A DNA stretch of 64,000 nt from Shinisaurus crocodilurus. Taxonomy: Eukaryota > Chordata > Lepidosauria > Squamata > Shinisauridae. This document shows, piece by piece, positions 33,138 to 44,092 of the stretch. Made by a program: the position numbers and the translations under genes. The notes below the pieces were generated by a model. The model searched no databases, was not told where the DNA came from, and was given only the letters and a program-made list of their open reading frames with translations. The stretch lies in the NCBI GenBank assembly GCA_021292165.1, contig CM037877.1, forward strand, positions 301,770,726 through 301,834,725, given 5' to 3'. Numbering within the stretch: position 1 is the first letter of the stretch; each line of letters starts with the position of its first letter.

Positions 33138-33175
33138 TGTGTGTGTGTGTGTGTGTGTGTGTGCGTGCGCGCGCG
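33138..33175. repeat. (TG)n with (CG)n end
   Basis: Dinucleotide run turning into GCGTGCGCGCGCG. Confidence 0.95.
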
Positions 33176-33640
33176 AGGCATCAAGAGGCTTGGGTTAAAC
33201 TTGAGGTTACAAAAAAATTTAAAGTGGGGAGAAACAGCTTGAAGTAGCATGGGATGTTGACAGGCTGGTGGGGGGGACTGACAACCAGGTGTGTAATGAT
33301 TCCATGAGACAGCAAGCGGAGGCAGCCTTGGGGAGAGATCAGGTGGAAACGGGACAGAGACACCAGGATGCTTGGTAAGGATTTACTACTGCTGGGATAC
33401 TGGAATTCTCGGATCAAGACTTTCCTGCTGCTGTCTGGGTTCAAAGTCCTGCTGAGTCCTGTGGCTGTGGGCAAGTCAACCTCAATTCCCACCTACAAGG
33501 TGGGAACTGTAAAGATCCACGGGGGGGGGGGGTTATCAGGATGAACTTCTAAATAAGTATTGTAAGTCTTTTGCACTTTAAATGTAGTACTTTAATACAT
33601 TTCTAATTAACGCTAGGCCGGATTCAAATTATGAAAAGGA

Positions 33641-33642
<2 letters not shown>

Positions 33643-33673
<31 letters not shown>
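33643..33673. repeat. (CA)n microsatellite
   Basis: Uninterrupted CA run of about 15 units. Confidence 0.95.
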
Positions 33674-33674
<1 letters not shown>

Positions 33675-33819
33675 GGTACAGCTCAATTATTCCCAGTTCT
33701 TAGGGCTAGGCCCATGATATGTGGGTGCCTGAGGCAGAAAATCCAAACTGGCACTAATCGCTCTACTTACCACTTTACAGTGGAACACGATCCTACTGCG
33801 CAACCCTCCCTTGCAATGG

Positions 33820-33898
33820 GTTGGATCCAGACTTAGTCATACTTAGAGTGGACCCATTGAAATCAATGGGACTTAAGTTAGTCACGACTTACGCGGAT
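33820..33898. repeat. palindromic repeat, GGATCCAGACTTAGTC type
   Basis: GGATCCAGACTTAGTCATAC at the left and CATTGAAATCAATGGGACTT in the core. It looks like a short MITE. Confidence 0.45.
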
Positions 33899-33907
33899 CT
33901 ACTCTAG

Positions 33908-34010
33908 CCTTCCACAGCCTGGGGACTTCCAGATGTGGCCATGCTGGCTGGGGATTATGGGAATTGCAGTCCAACACGTCCAAAACCTGGAGGGCATCAG
34001 GTTGGGGAAC
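33908..34010. mobile_element. palindromic MITE, TTCCCCAACCTGG family
   Basis: CCTTCCACAGCCTGGGGAC left, GGGCATCAGGTTGGGGAACG right; shortened. Confidence 0.65.
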
Positions 34011-34600
34011 GTGGGGTCTGCTCTTGGAGCCAACCCAATGAACGGGGAGCTTTGCGAACCCGCTACTGTGCTCTTTTTCCACCGCTCCTATTCAGTCCAG
34101 TGCGGCTTGCGCGGGAGAACTTGCTCGTGGATTGTGCCCCACGAGTCAGGCCTGACCCTCTGCCCCGAAATCTGTCGCAGCCTCCCGCTTTCGAAAGTTT
34201 CCATTCTTGGGGGCGCAGTTTCTGCCTTCTCTTCTTCCTTGCTTGCCGAACTACTGCTAATCACCCACAAACCGGGTACATCCCGATCTTCTTTCTGCGC
34301 CCCACCCGTCCTATAGGTTTCCTTTTTGCTGCACCGAGAGACTAGAGTGTCTCTGGAAGTTAGCAGTATATTATGAAATGCTCCAAAAGGGGTTAAAAAA
34401 TCAAAACTCCAGCCACGATCCTAGAGAGGCTCCGAAGTATCCAAGGACTTAGGGAGCGACGCAAAATGCTACCGCCGCACGCTTTCCCCTTCCGCCCAAA
34501 GCGGGAAAGAAACCGAATGTGGCTATTGGTTTGGTTCCCCGCAGCCCACCAAAGCAAGAGGGGCTGCCCAGGGCAAAGGGGTGAGTGGATTCCAGATGTA
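34011..34600 (+). promoter_or_regulatory. possible promoter / first-exon region of the second SCAN gene
   Basis: GC-rich, CpG-containing stretch with few repeats about 3 kb upstream of the SCAN exon, including an inverted CCAAT element (CTATTGGTTTGG near 34522). The orientation and gene assignment are inference from position only. Confidence 0.25.
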
Positions 34601-34790
34601 ATTGGCGGGGTGGGAGGGGGTTGATGGGAAATGGCAGCAAGAAAGGGTGGGAAAGGATTGGAAGAGCTCCGGATTCCCCTTTCCCAGGGCCACGTGGTCC
34701 ATTATGTTCAAGAGTTTTAGGCTGGCCCTCCTTGTATTATGGGTGGGCAAACCCTTTTCGGGGTGGGGTGCGGGGCTCCACATGTAGTTG

Positions 34791-35016
34791 GAGAAACGTG
34801 CTAAGCGAAAAGCACGTCAAATGAATCCTTTACAGGACCATCTTCTATCTGGTAACCTGTGTCCTCACTGTGGGAAGCTGTGTGGATCTAGAATTGGCCT
34901 CCACAGTCACTTACGGACCCATCGCTAGAGTCTACACAATCTTCTTTAGAATCTCCTCCTTTTATCCCGGAAGACAATCTTACTCGGTCACGAGTGATCG
35001 CCTGATGATGATGATG
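34791..35016 (+). mobile_element. LINE 3' end encoding a C-terminal zinc finger (copy 1)
   Basis: An open frame from the left border encodes [10 protein letters not shown], then [20 protein letters not shown] and THR before a stop near 34929. About 85 bp of 3' UTR follow, ending in (GAT)n. The finger C-X2-C-X12-H-X3-H at the extreme C-terminus and the microsatellite tail are LINE-like. Copy 2, over 95% identical by eye, lies at 38712-38936. Confidence 0.65.
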
Positions 35017-35103
35017 GTCTCTGACTGGCACTACCAACTGCGCACGCTTTCTGCAAAAAGAATTGCACACGCTTTCTTCTTTTTTTTTGGAAGCCGTGCA
35101 CCT

Positions 35104-35210
35104 ACAACCTGGTGCCCATCCAGATGTGTTGGACTACAACTCCCAGCATTCTGCTGGGTGGGGGATGCTGGGAGCTGTAATCTCTGGTTGGGCACCAGTT
35201 TGGAGGAAGT
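35104..35210. mobile_element. palindromic MITE, TTCCCCAACCTGG-related
   Basis: ACAACCTGGTGCCCATCCAG left, CTGGTTGGGCACCAGTTTGG right, with GTTGGACTACAACTCCCAGC inside. Confidence 0.65.
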
Positions 35211-35955
35211 TGGATCAATTCGTTACTCCTACATAGATTCAGGCTGGACTCTGTACACACAGCAGAGCGAGATGGTAGAAACCTGACGCGGTCGAGAGGA
35301 CTGTACTATTCTTCGAGGATGCCATTTTTAATTATCCATGTAACAAAACACAAACACCTTCGCAAGTTTAAAAAAATAAAAATAAATAAAAGCACATCAG
35401 GAAAAAAGGTTCTAGCCCAGACCTCTCTCCCTGTTGGGCTAGCCTTCTACTTGCAGAGTTTCCTACCTCGGGGGAGCATTGAAACACGTGATTCTTCCCC
35501 CCACCCCCATCCTCAGTCTGAAGTGGTACGGTCCATTCTTCCGCTGCATTCTACTGCATGGGTAGATCGCAGGCCTGGGCTGCGTTAGAGCGAAAGGTGA
35601 GATGGCCCTTTCCATTGGCCCAGCTGGGGGTACCTTACTAGTTGACTCCTCCCCTCCCAGAACTGTCCCCATCGGCAGTCATTCTACCTGGCTGCATCAA
35701 AGGGAGAGGCGAAACAGCCAGGCCCGCTCCATCAGCTTAGCTGGGACCAGCTGCAGTTTGCTTCCTTCCTTCCCTCCCAGAACCAATTTCAGCTGATCGT
35801 TACAACATCTATATAAATTTCGGAAGAATTGATACCTTAATTTGCTTGTTTTCCACTTCCCTTTTGTATGGTGTCTGTTAAATCGTAATCTTTGGGCGGG
35901 GGGATTCTTTGACAGCTGGTGTAAGAGTGTAGGTGCTTTATTAATATTGTTATTA
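35211..35955. other. unassigned sequence
   Basis: Two related short blocks, GGCCCAGCTGGGGGTACC (35615 region) and GCTTAGCTGGGACCAGCTG (35735 region), lie in a local ~110-bp duplication. No gene. Confidence 0.3.
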
Positions 35956-35959
35956 ACAA

Positions 35960-36355
35960 TGGTGTGACCTTTGCTAGGCCTGTGCCATTGCTTTTGGCTA
36001 TCCCAAGGACTTCTGCTTTCTCAGACGCTGCCACCCTTTCTTCCTTACTGCCCCTTATGCCACGAACTGCATTCCAGAATGCCTCTGTGCTGCCACTATC
36101 TTCAACTCCCTCCTCAAAACCTACCTTTTTCATGAAGTCTTTGGCACAACCCCCTAATCCCAGTACCCTACTGTAACTAAGCTAAATTATGTGTAATTGA
36201 AATAACTGCATATTATTTCCCTGTTTACTTTTGCCCCCATTTCTCTTTCCTTCCTCTGTTGTGTCCCTCCTATTTTTAGATTGTAAGTCCTTTGGGCAAG
36301 CAACTGTCCACTTGTTCTTTATAAAGCACCCTGTACATGGATGATGTTGTATAGG
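35960..36355 (+). repeat. LINE/SINE-like 3' sequence
   Basis: TCAACTCCCTCCTCAAAACC, then TTGTAAGTCCTTTGGGCAAG and ATAAAGCACCCTGTACAT are landmarks of a widespread vertebrate retroposon tail. Clade not determined. Confidence 0.4.
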
Positions 36356-36750
36356 TCATGATAATATACATGCAGCAGAATGAGGCAGTAGAATAGACTT
36401 CAAACTACAGGGGGGATATTTTTTAATGGTCCCCTATATTAAGAACTCCCTGCAAATAGAAAACCAGTACCTCTTACCCTGGTGCACTAGATATCTATTT
36501 GCAGTGAGTTTACATGAAGGAGCTTTTTAAAAAAATGTACCCCACCTACAGTCTGAAGAAGTTTGGTCTGTTCTGCCCCTTCATTCCCATCCCATTTTGC
36601 TGTGTGTGTAGACCCAGTGTTAGGCCTGATTTAAAACATTCTAGTAGCTAAGGACTTACATGCATAAGCATTCTTCTATCTGGCTGCCATCTCATTTAAA
36701 GGCTCTACCATGTATGCACGCCAGTGGCCATGCAGTGTTCATATCTAGGG

Positions 36751-36895
36751 TTCATAGAGTTGGAAGGAGCCTACAAGGCTATCGAGTCCAACCCCCTGCT
36801 CAATGCAGGAAACTAGAGGAGGGGTCTCCCATCCAAGTAATAACCAGGCTTGACCCTGCTTAGCTTTCCACACTCATACCAAGGGCTGCATCTGC
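36751..36895 (-). repeat. 5S rRNA-derived SINE with CR1 tail
   Basis: Minus-strand read: GGAAAGCTAAGCAGGGTCAA, TACTTGGATGGGAGACC, then CTCCTCTAGTTTCCTGCATT and the CR1 tail. The 5' head is missing. Confidence 0.8.
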
Positions 36896-37186
36896 ACGTG
36901 GATGGATCACCACGTATGATAATAGGTTGTAAGAGTTGGTGATGAGCAAACAGGGTTATCATCCTTTCCTGCTCCTTTTTCTCTGTGTGGTTTCCTGTGC
37001 CTTTAACAACCATCCTTGTCCAGTATCTTCATGCCAGGGACCGTTGCATTTTCCCTGTTGTGTTGCTAGAGGACTGGAGCCTTGTAAGGTGCAGCTGGAA
37101 ATAAAAGGTAGCTGCATTAAGATAAGCAACCTTGTGCATCATCCATTGATCTAAGAAAACTACCAGTGTTCCATTTTTTCTGACAG

Positions 37187-39061
37187 AACCATGCCTACTA
37201 TGCTGCCTCACCACAGATTCCTCTAACCACAGGCCAGAGTCAGGAACCTGAGGGTTTCTCTTCCGTGAGCGGGACTGAAGCTGAGAGAAGGCTACGGCTG
37301 TGTGACAGGCCCCTGAGAAACAACATGGCCGCACAGCAACACACAAACAAAATGGCTGCTCCTCCGGAAGAAATGGCAGATCTGGGACTCCCATCACAGG
37401 TTCGAGTGAAAATGGAGGCTCAGTGCCAAGCGGCCGGCAGCACAAGAGAAGGAGACGGAAAATTCCCCTGCATAATCCAATCTGGGGCCACTGAGGAGTT
37501 GGTGAGAGAGGCGTCTGCGCCAAGGGTGAAGCAGGAGCTCGCAGAGGCACCACCGAGGAACTGGGATTGCCAGTGGCAGCGGGAGTTAGAGGTGGTACCC
37601 ACTCCCATGAGTACTCCAGGATGGGACAACCTACAGTTGCCCCCTCTGACTCAAGGGGGCAACACCGAGGCCTACCTGGCCACCTTTGAGCGCGTGGCCG
37701 ACGCCTCTCAGTGGCCTCGGGAGGAGTGGGTGACGCGGCTCGTGCCTGTTCTCAGCGGACAAGCCCAGCAGGCCTATTTCAGCCTGGATGCAAAGGACAA
37801 GGGGGACTACGGGAAGGTGAAGGTGGCCATTTTGAGGCTGGACGACTATATCGCCACGGAGACGCACCGCCAAGGCTTTAGGCATTTCTGTTACCAGGAT
37901 GCCGAGGGGCCACGTGGGACGTGTCGGCAACTGCAGGAGCTCTGTCATCGCTGGTTGAGACCCGAGAGCCACACCAAGGAGCAGATTGTGGACTTGCTCA
38001 TCTTGGAGCAGTTCCTCGTTATCCTGCCGCAGGAAATGCAAGATTGGATTCGGGAACGTGGACCCGAGACCTGTGACCGGGCCGTGGTGCTAGCTGAGGA
38101 GTTCTTGCAGGAACAGCAAGAGACCGAGAGATGGGCACAACAGGTGAGGAGCTTTTTCTCAGTCCTGATCTTTTCTGGGGATGGGGGGGGGGGAGCCATC
38201 TCAGATTTTCAGGCAGGAAATTGAGTTCTGCCCAAAGAAGGGTCTGATAGCTGATGGTTCCTTCGGGAATGCTGATGGTTCCTTCGGTGTGTATCGAGTG
38301 GGCTTTCCTGCTTTCCTAGGCTGTCAAGGAGCTCTGCAAACAGTAAATGCGCTAGACCAGCAGGGTTGCAAGCTGTCTTGATTTTATCAAGACTGTCCTG
38401 AAAGACCTTGTCATTTTAATATACAGTAATACCTTGGATTGCAAGTAACTTGGTTTGAGAGCGTTTTGCAAGACAAGCAATTTTTTAAATATTTATTTAA
38501 TTTTTTTTTACTTGCTATACGAGCGATGTCTTGCAATACAAGTACTGTAGTCCATCTTAAATTAAAGATCTCTGTACACATTTTTTTGGGGGAATTTCGT
38601 TTTGATATAAGAGTGTTTTGGATTACAAGCACGTTTCTGGAACGAATTATGCTCTCAATCCAAGGCATGACTGTAGATATTTATGGGGTGCATAATCGTG
38701 CAAGGTGAAAGGGAGAAACGTGCTAAGCGAAAAGCACGTCAAACGAATCCTTTACAGGACCATCTTCTATCTGGTAACCTGTGTCCTCACTGTGGGAAGC
38801 TGTGTGGATCTAGAATTGGCCTCCACAGTCACTTACGGACCCATCGCTAGAGTCTACACAATCTTCTTTAGAATTTCCTTCTTTTATCCCGGAAGACAAT
38901 CTTACTCGGTCACGAGTGATCGCCTGATGATGATGAATCGTTTTGACCCCAAGGGCTGCTTCCGGTGTTGGTGGAGGGCCAAGGGCCGTACATGAGTGCA
39001 TCCCCCCCCCTCTCTCACACACACATTCTCTCTCTCTCTCATACACACACACACACACACA

Positions 39062-39099
<38 letters not shown>

Positions 39100-42000
39100 C
39101 ACACACACACACACACTCATTCTCTCTCTCTCTCTCTCATACACACACACACACACACACACGGTGTGTGTGTGTGAAGCTTTAACCTTGCCCCCATCCC
39201 AGTGATCCTGTGCAAGATCACTGGGGTGGGGATGAGGCTGCTTCAGGGATTAAGCCCCCTCCCAGCAACCGATGAGTGTTGATGCTTCAGGGTTGCTGTG
39301 GGGAGGAGGTTTCAGAATGCCAGAGCGTGTGCTTGAAGGATCAGGCTCATGACAGGAGGAGGCTTTAACCTTCTCTCCTCCAAGTGACCCAGACAGGCGT
39401 CGCTGCCTCCACACCACCATTAGCGATGCAGAAGCAGAGAACCCAGTTGGGGGGGGGCGGTAGGGGTGTGGGGGCCACACAGCAGGTATCCCAGGGCCAC
39501 ATGCAGGCTGTGGGTTGTGCAACCCTGATAAATATTAAAACTTGTTTCAACAGGTATTGAAAAATTTGCCTAGCCCTCTCTAAAAGCGGTGTTAGATCAT
39601 ATATATGCAGAGGGCAAGAGACTAATTAAAAGTTGACTTGACTATACTGGAACATGTTGAACAAACCAGCATAGAAACATGCATCTTTATACTTGGAAAG
39701 TCAATGTGCCATGTGCAGAGTGGACTGTGGTTTCATCTGAGAGTGGGCAGGGCAGGCCTCACCACAGAATTGTGGGAGGAGCCGGTCCACAAACTCTGTC
39801 CCCACTGGCTGCTGTGATTGCATCACCCGTTGCCGCAGGTAGAAAGCACGGTGGCTGCAATTCTTTTTTCTTTTTCTTTTTTTCTGATTTCCCTCCCTGC
39901 AAATTTGTTACACTACCTTCCATAACCCAGAATTTGTGCTCCAGTTGAGAAAAGCTCCTTGTGACTTGCATATAATCTGCATGGTCCCCCTGGCTAGTGC
40001 CATGTCATAGATTGTGATGATGCCAGATATTTGGTCTCTGTCAACATTGGTACTATGAGAAATTTCATCACTTGGCCACTGGAAATCCTGCAACTGTGAC
40101 TGTCAACCAAACATAAGAAGAGCCATGCTGGATCATACCAAAGGCCTCTCTAGTCCAGCGTTCTGTTTTCCACAGTGGCCAGAAAGATACCTATGGGAAG
40201 TTCACAAGCAAGATATGAGCGCAACAGCACCCCCTCACTCATGTTCCCCAGCAACTGGTATGCAGAGGCATATTGCCTCTGATAATGAAAGTAAAATATA
40301 TCGTACTCATCATGACTAGTAGCCACTGAAAGCCTTATCCTCCTGCATGAATGTGTCTAAACCAGGGGTCCTCAAACTTTTTAAACAGGGGGCCAGTTCA
40401 TTGTCCCTCAGACTGCTGGGGGGCGGGCGGACTATAGTTTGAAAAAAATATGAATGAATGGATCAAGTAAAAAAAAAAGGACCCGGGTCCCTTTTTTTTT
40501 TTTACTTGAAAGGGGTGAATTCCCCCCCCTTAAATGGGAAGTTATTTTATTTATTTATTTCATTTTTATACCGCCCAATAGCTGAAGCTCTCTGGGCGGT
40601 TTACAGCAATTAATAAGACAGTCCCTGCCTACAGGCTTACAATCTAAAAAGACACGACACACAATGAAAAAGGAATGGAGAAGGAAGAAGGGGAAATATT
40701 AATGAATACTCCTGGCAGGGCTGGTGGTATTTACATATATAGTTGCACAATTGTTTCATGCCTAACACGAATATACTTTTGTTTTTGCCATCACACAAAT
40801 GAGCATACTTGACAAAAGAATCGGCGCTTGAAGCGAAAGAGTTAAAAAAAAGTCTGCTTCCGCCGATCGGCCGCCGGGCTGGATAAAAAGGCAAGGCGGG
40901 CGGGCCTTAGTTTGAAGACCCCTGGTCTAAACCCCTTTTAAAGCCCTCCAAATTGGTGGCTATCACTACATCTTGTGGAAGTGAATTCCGTAGTTTATGT
41001 GCTGTGTGAAGGAGGACTTCCTTTTATCTGTCCTGAATCTCCCACCATTCAGCTTCATATTCTAGTGTTCTAGTATTATGAGAGGGAGAAAAACATCTCC
41101 CTATCCACTTTCTCCACACCATGCATAATTGTATACACCTTTACCATGCTCCCCCTTACTCGCCTTTTTTTCTAAGCTAAAAAGTTCCAAATGTTTTAAC
41201 CATTCCTCATAGGAGAGTTGCTTCAGCCCCTTAATCATTTTGGTTGCCCTTTTCTGCATCTTTTCCAGCGCTCCCTCTCGCTGTCTGGGGTAAGATATTT
41301 TTTAAACCTTTGCCCATACAATTTAAGCTTATTTGTGTACCCATAAGGGCTATAAACTTGACTTTTTAAGAACATGAAAGCTGACCACCTTTGGATGCCA
41401 AATCCTGCACCAGCTTTAGTTTCTATGCAAACCAAATCGCCAAAGCCCCGCCTATCGCTTCCAGCAGGAAAGCAAATAAAAGCATCTTGTGCTTAATTAT
41501 AACATTTGTCCCATCCTGGTTCAGCTAATGTGACCATGTCCCTCCATTTGTTGTTTCAGATAACAGTGCCGATTGAGATGGTGATTGTAAACGCCCCCAT
41601 TGTAGATCAGGCTCTGTCAGATGCAACACAGAGACATCCACGCAGGGACGCCAAACAAGCTGATAATGAGGATGCCAGCTTGCAAGGTACCTGTAACAAG
41701 GAAGTGCCTCAGAAGGGTGGGTAGCAATTGCTGTTTGCAGGATTAGTTCCCTAGAGCGTGGGAGCCTGTTCACCCATAGCTAGGATTTAGGATGGATTCA
41801 TCTGGCTGCTTTTCCCCCTTTCTCTGAAGCAACCTTTTGACATAAAAAAGATCAACAGATTGGGGTTTGCCACACGGCACATGGATTCGGCTAAATGCAT
41901 AATCACTCCAGTGCTATACCCCACCTTTTTTCCTGCAAGGAACCCAAGGTGGCTTACATAATCCTCCTCCTCCGTTTTATCCTCACAACAACCCTGTGAG

Positions 42001-43083
42001 GTGGGTTAGGCTGAGAGTCAGTGACTGGCCCAAAGTCACCCAGTGAATTTCATGGCCAAGCGGGGACTAGAACCCGAATCTCCCGAGTCCCAGTCCAACA
42101 CTCTCACCACTACGCCACACTGGCTCTATTGGACTATTCAGCTCTGGTGCTGCAATTATGTTATGTTTAATAATGTTTTATCACTGGTGTTTGTTGTTTT
42201 ATGAATGTTTGCTGCCTTATTGTTGTATTTGTTTGTTTGTTACTGTATGAATTTTGATGTTGTAAGCCACCCTGGGAGAGCTTCTGCCCTGAAAGGCGGC
42301 CTTGAAATATTTTAAATAAAGGCGCAATCCTGTGCAAGCTTAGACAGAAAAATGGCCTACAACTCCCAGCATGCCCCAGCCTAGTTGGCTGGGGCATGCT
42401 GGGAGTTGTAGGCCTTTTTCCGTCCAAACTTGCATAGGATTGCACCTTCAATGAATAAAACTGGAGTTGCCAGGGACTGAGCCTGGGACCTTCTGCATGC
42501 AAAGCAGGTGTTCTGGTGCTTGAGCTATGGTCCCTCCCCAACAGAAGTGCCTTCTCTCTCTCTCTCTCTCTCTGTGTCCCCCTCTCCCCCAACAGAAAGT
42601 AACTTTGCAAGCAGAGCTGGGGCCAAGGATGCACGCCAGGGAGTCCCTGAGGTGGAAGAACAAGGCAGGAGATCTCAAGGGGGACTGGGGGAGGCCCTTT
42701 CCCCAAAGGGTGACCCCAGGAGATCGCACGCGAGCGAGCGAGGCTTGGGGAGGCAGCAGAAGGGGGGCTGCCTGTCGGTGAGAGTGATCAAGGACAGAGG
42801 GCTTGGAGGCGTCCTGGCTGACCCGGAAGCCAAGCGGCACCTGTGTAAGGAGTGCGGGAAAAGGTTCCGCAAGAAGTGGGACCTCATCAGGCACGAAAGG
42901 ATCCACACGGGCGAGAAGCCGTACCAGTGCCCGGAATGCGGGAACAGCTTCAACCGGAACACAACCCTCACGAAACACCTCCTCATTCATTCGGGGGAGA
43001 AGCCCCATCAGTGCACCTACTGCGGGAAGAGGTTCACGCGGCGCTCACATGTAGTGAACCACCAAAGACGCCATTCGTGGTAG
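37187..43083 (+). CDS. SCAN-C2H2 zinc-finger protein with decayed KRAB-A exon
   Basis: Coding exons 37325-38143, 41560-41686 and 42596-43083 sum to 1434 nt, 477 aa plus stop, with no frame break. The first exon opens after a TTTTTTCTGACAG acceptor at 37186. ATG 37325 ([16 protein letters not shown]) is the first ATG in the long frame, after a short upstream ORF at 37191. Residues about 105-175 are the capsid-like region ([32 protein letters not shown]). Residues about 178-262 are SCAN ([20 protein letters not shown] ... [20 protein letters not shown]). Exon 2 has the length (127 nt) and phases (0, 1) of a KRAB-A exon but only scattered KRAB residues. Exon 3 has three C2H2 fingers with TGEKP/SGEKP linkers ([24 protein letters not shown]), ending HQRRHSW. 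Likely nuclear DNA-binding protein, perhaps without KRAB repression. Paralogue of the gene at 21-29 kb, same strand. Confidence 0.85.
38424..38673 (+). mobile_element. mariner-type MITE, CAGTAATACCTTGGATTGCA family
   Basis: Ends CAGTAATACCTTGGATTGC and the inverse near CAATCCAAGGCATGACTG, TA on both sides. 250 bp, in intron 1 of the SCAN gene. Two more copies are nested at 61443-61946. Confidence 0.85.
38712..38936 (+). mobile_element. LINE 3' end encoding a C-terminal zinc finger (copy 2)
   Basis: Starts at the same base as copy 1 (GAGAAACGTGCTAAGCG), encodes the same [19 protein letters not shown] peptide, and ends in (GAT)n. Equal 5' truncation in both copies is notable. Confidence 0.65.
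39010..39175. repeat. (CT)n / (AC)n compound microsatellite
   Basis: Alternating blocks of CTCTCT and ACACAC, repeated three times with a CATTCTCTCT junction. Confidence 0.95.
39176..40104. other. intronic sequence, unassigned
   Basis: A small inverted repeat surrounds TGCAAGATCACTGG. A poly-T tract lies near 39865. No exon seen. Confidence 0.3.
40105..41285 (-). repeat. CR1-clade LINE 3' region, split by a hAT MITE
   Basis: Minus-strand landmarks match 6405-7020 and 55225-55570: GACTAGTAGCCACTGA inverse, CCACAAGATGTAGTGATAGC, CAGAAAAGGGCAACCAAAAT. Split at 40363-40924. Confidence 0.6.
40363..40924. mobile_element. hAT-type MITE, CAGGGGTCCTCAAACTTT ends
   Basis: Left CAGGGGTCCTCAAACTTTTT, right inverse GTTTGAAGACCCCTG, exact duplication GTCTAAAC (40355-40362 and 40925-40932). 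It contains a nested retroposon tail at about 40540-40690 (TTTATACCGCCCAATAGCTG, TCTCTGGGCGGTTTACA). Confidence 0.9.
41916..42125 (-). repeat. tRNA-derived SINE
   Basis: Reverse copy of the 23564-23809 family: CACCTTTTTTCCTGCAAGGA at its 3' end, GGTGACTTTGGGCCAGTCAC inverse in the body, and AGCCAGTGTGGCGTAGTGG head. Confidence 0.8.
42316..42452. mobile_element. palindromic MITE, GCAATCCTATGCAAGTTTAGACAG family
   Basis: Left GGCGCAATCCTGTGCAAGCT, right inverse AACTTGCATAGGATTGCACC, central GGCTGGGGCATGCTGGGAG palindrome. In intron 2 of the SCAN gene. Confidence 0.85.
42459..42540 (-). repeat. tRNA-derived SINE head
   Basis: CTGAGCCTGGGACCTTCTGC and ATGCAAAGCAGGTGTTC are the reverse of the SINE head. 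It abuts the (CT)n tract (42552-42573) that forms the exon 3 acceptor. Confidence 0.65.
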
Positions 43084-43389
43084 GCAGGGGACGCTCCGTT
43101 CCTCTCTCGCTGGGCCTGGGCTTGGCATCCCGGCCTGTGGCAAGGCTGCGAGATGGAGCGTGTGCACCCGGGTGGACGGGCAATGCGAGCTGGAGGAGGG
43201 TGGCCTAGAAAGGGTATGGTTCGTTTTCTGGGGCAGGGTTTCCCTGGTGCGGTTAAACCAGACCAGACCAAATGAGCCCTGGGTTGCTTTCCGGGCAGTA
43301 AACGCACCCCCAGAGATAACACATGAATGGGCAGCATTCCCAGAACCAATGTGAAAACAGCTGCCTTAGCCTTCTCCCTGACATAGTTA
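43084..43389 (+). other. probable 3' UTR of the SCAN gene
   Basis: Follows the stop with no further frame. No clear AATAAA within 300 bp. Confidence 0.35.
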
Positions 43390-43555
43390 GGGGATGGGAC
43401 CACAGGTCAGTGGTGGAGTACATTTTGCATGCAGAAAGGCCCATGTTCAGTCCCTGGCATCTCCAGTTTAAAAGGATCAGGTAGCAAGAGATGGGAAGAA
43501 AGACCTCTGCTGAGACCCTGCGGCGCTTGTTGGTCAGACTAGACTGGGCTAAATT
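43390..43555 (+). repeat. tRNA-derived SINE
   Basis: GGGACCACAGGTCAGTGGTG head, CATGTTCAGTCCCTGGCATC B-box area, then the core with GCTGAGACCCTGCGG. Confidence 0.7.
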
Positions 43556-43803
43556 TATTTATTTATTTATTTATTTATTATATTTATACCCCGCCTTTTT
43601 TTCCTGCAAGGAACCCAAGGCGGCTTACATAATCCTCCTCCTCCTCTCCATTTTATCCTCAAAACAACCCTGTGAGGTAGGTTAGGCCGAGAGTCAGTGA
43701 CTGGCCCAAAGTCACCCAGTGAGAGTTTCATGGCTGAGCGGGGACTAGAACCTGGATCTCCCGAGTCCCAGTCCAACACTCTCACCACTACGCCACCCTG
43801 GTG
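43556..43803 (-). repeat. full-length tRNA-derived SINE
   Basis: (TTTA)n tail at its left, TATACCCCGCCTTTTTTTCC, then GGTAGGTTAGGCCGAGAGTC and the GTGGTGAGAGTGTTGGACTG head inverse. Confidence 0.85.
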
Positions 43804-43999
43804 TATTATTTGATGAAATATTATTTGATGAAATCATGGTAGGGGATGAGAGAAACTAGAGATGGGTAAATCCATCTATTTCCACTCTCATGTTCACACA
43901 TGTTCACTCGTAACGGTTTCATCCCATGTCTGCATTAATCTGCAATATTTTTTTTACTTGCACACACACAAATTGCATTTTAAATACCTATTTCTAACA

Positions 44000-44092
44000 G
44001 CGCAAGCCTATATATGTCTACTCAGAAGTCAACCCCACTGAGTTCAGGGGGACCCACTCCCAGACATATGAGGATAGGATTGCAGCTGTAGG
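44000..44092. repeat. AAGCCCCATTGAG-family repeat, full length
   Basis: GCGCAAGCCTATATATGTCT start, ACTCAGAAGTCAACCCCACT core, GGATAGGATTGCAGC end. Confidence 0.6.

Noticed and set aside
39000..39180. CRISPR-like alternation of repeats
   Set aside because: Compound CT/AC microsatellite with no unique spacers, in a vertebrate genome.
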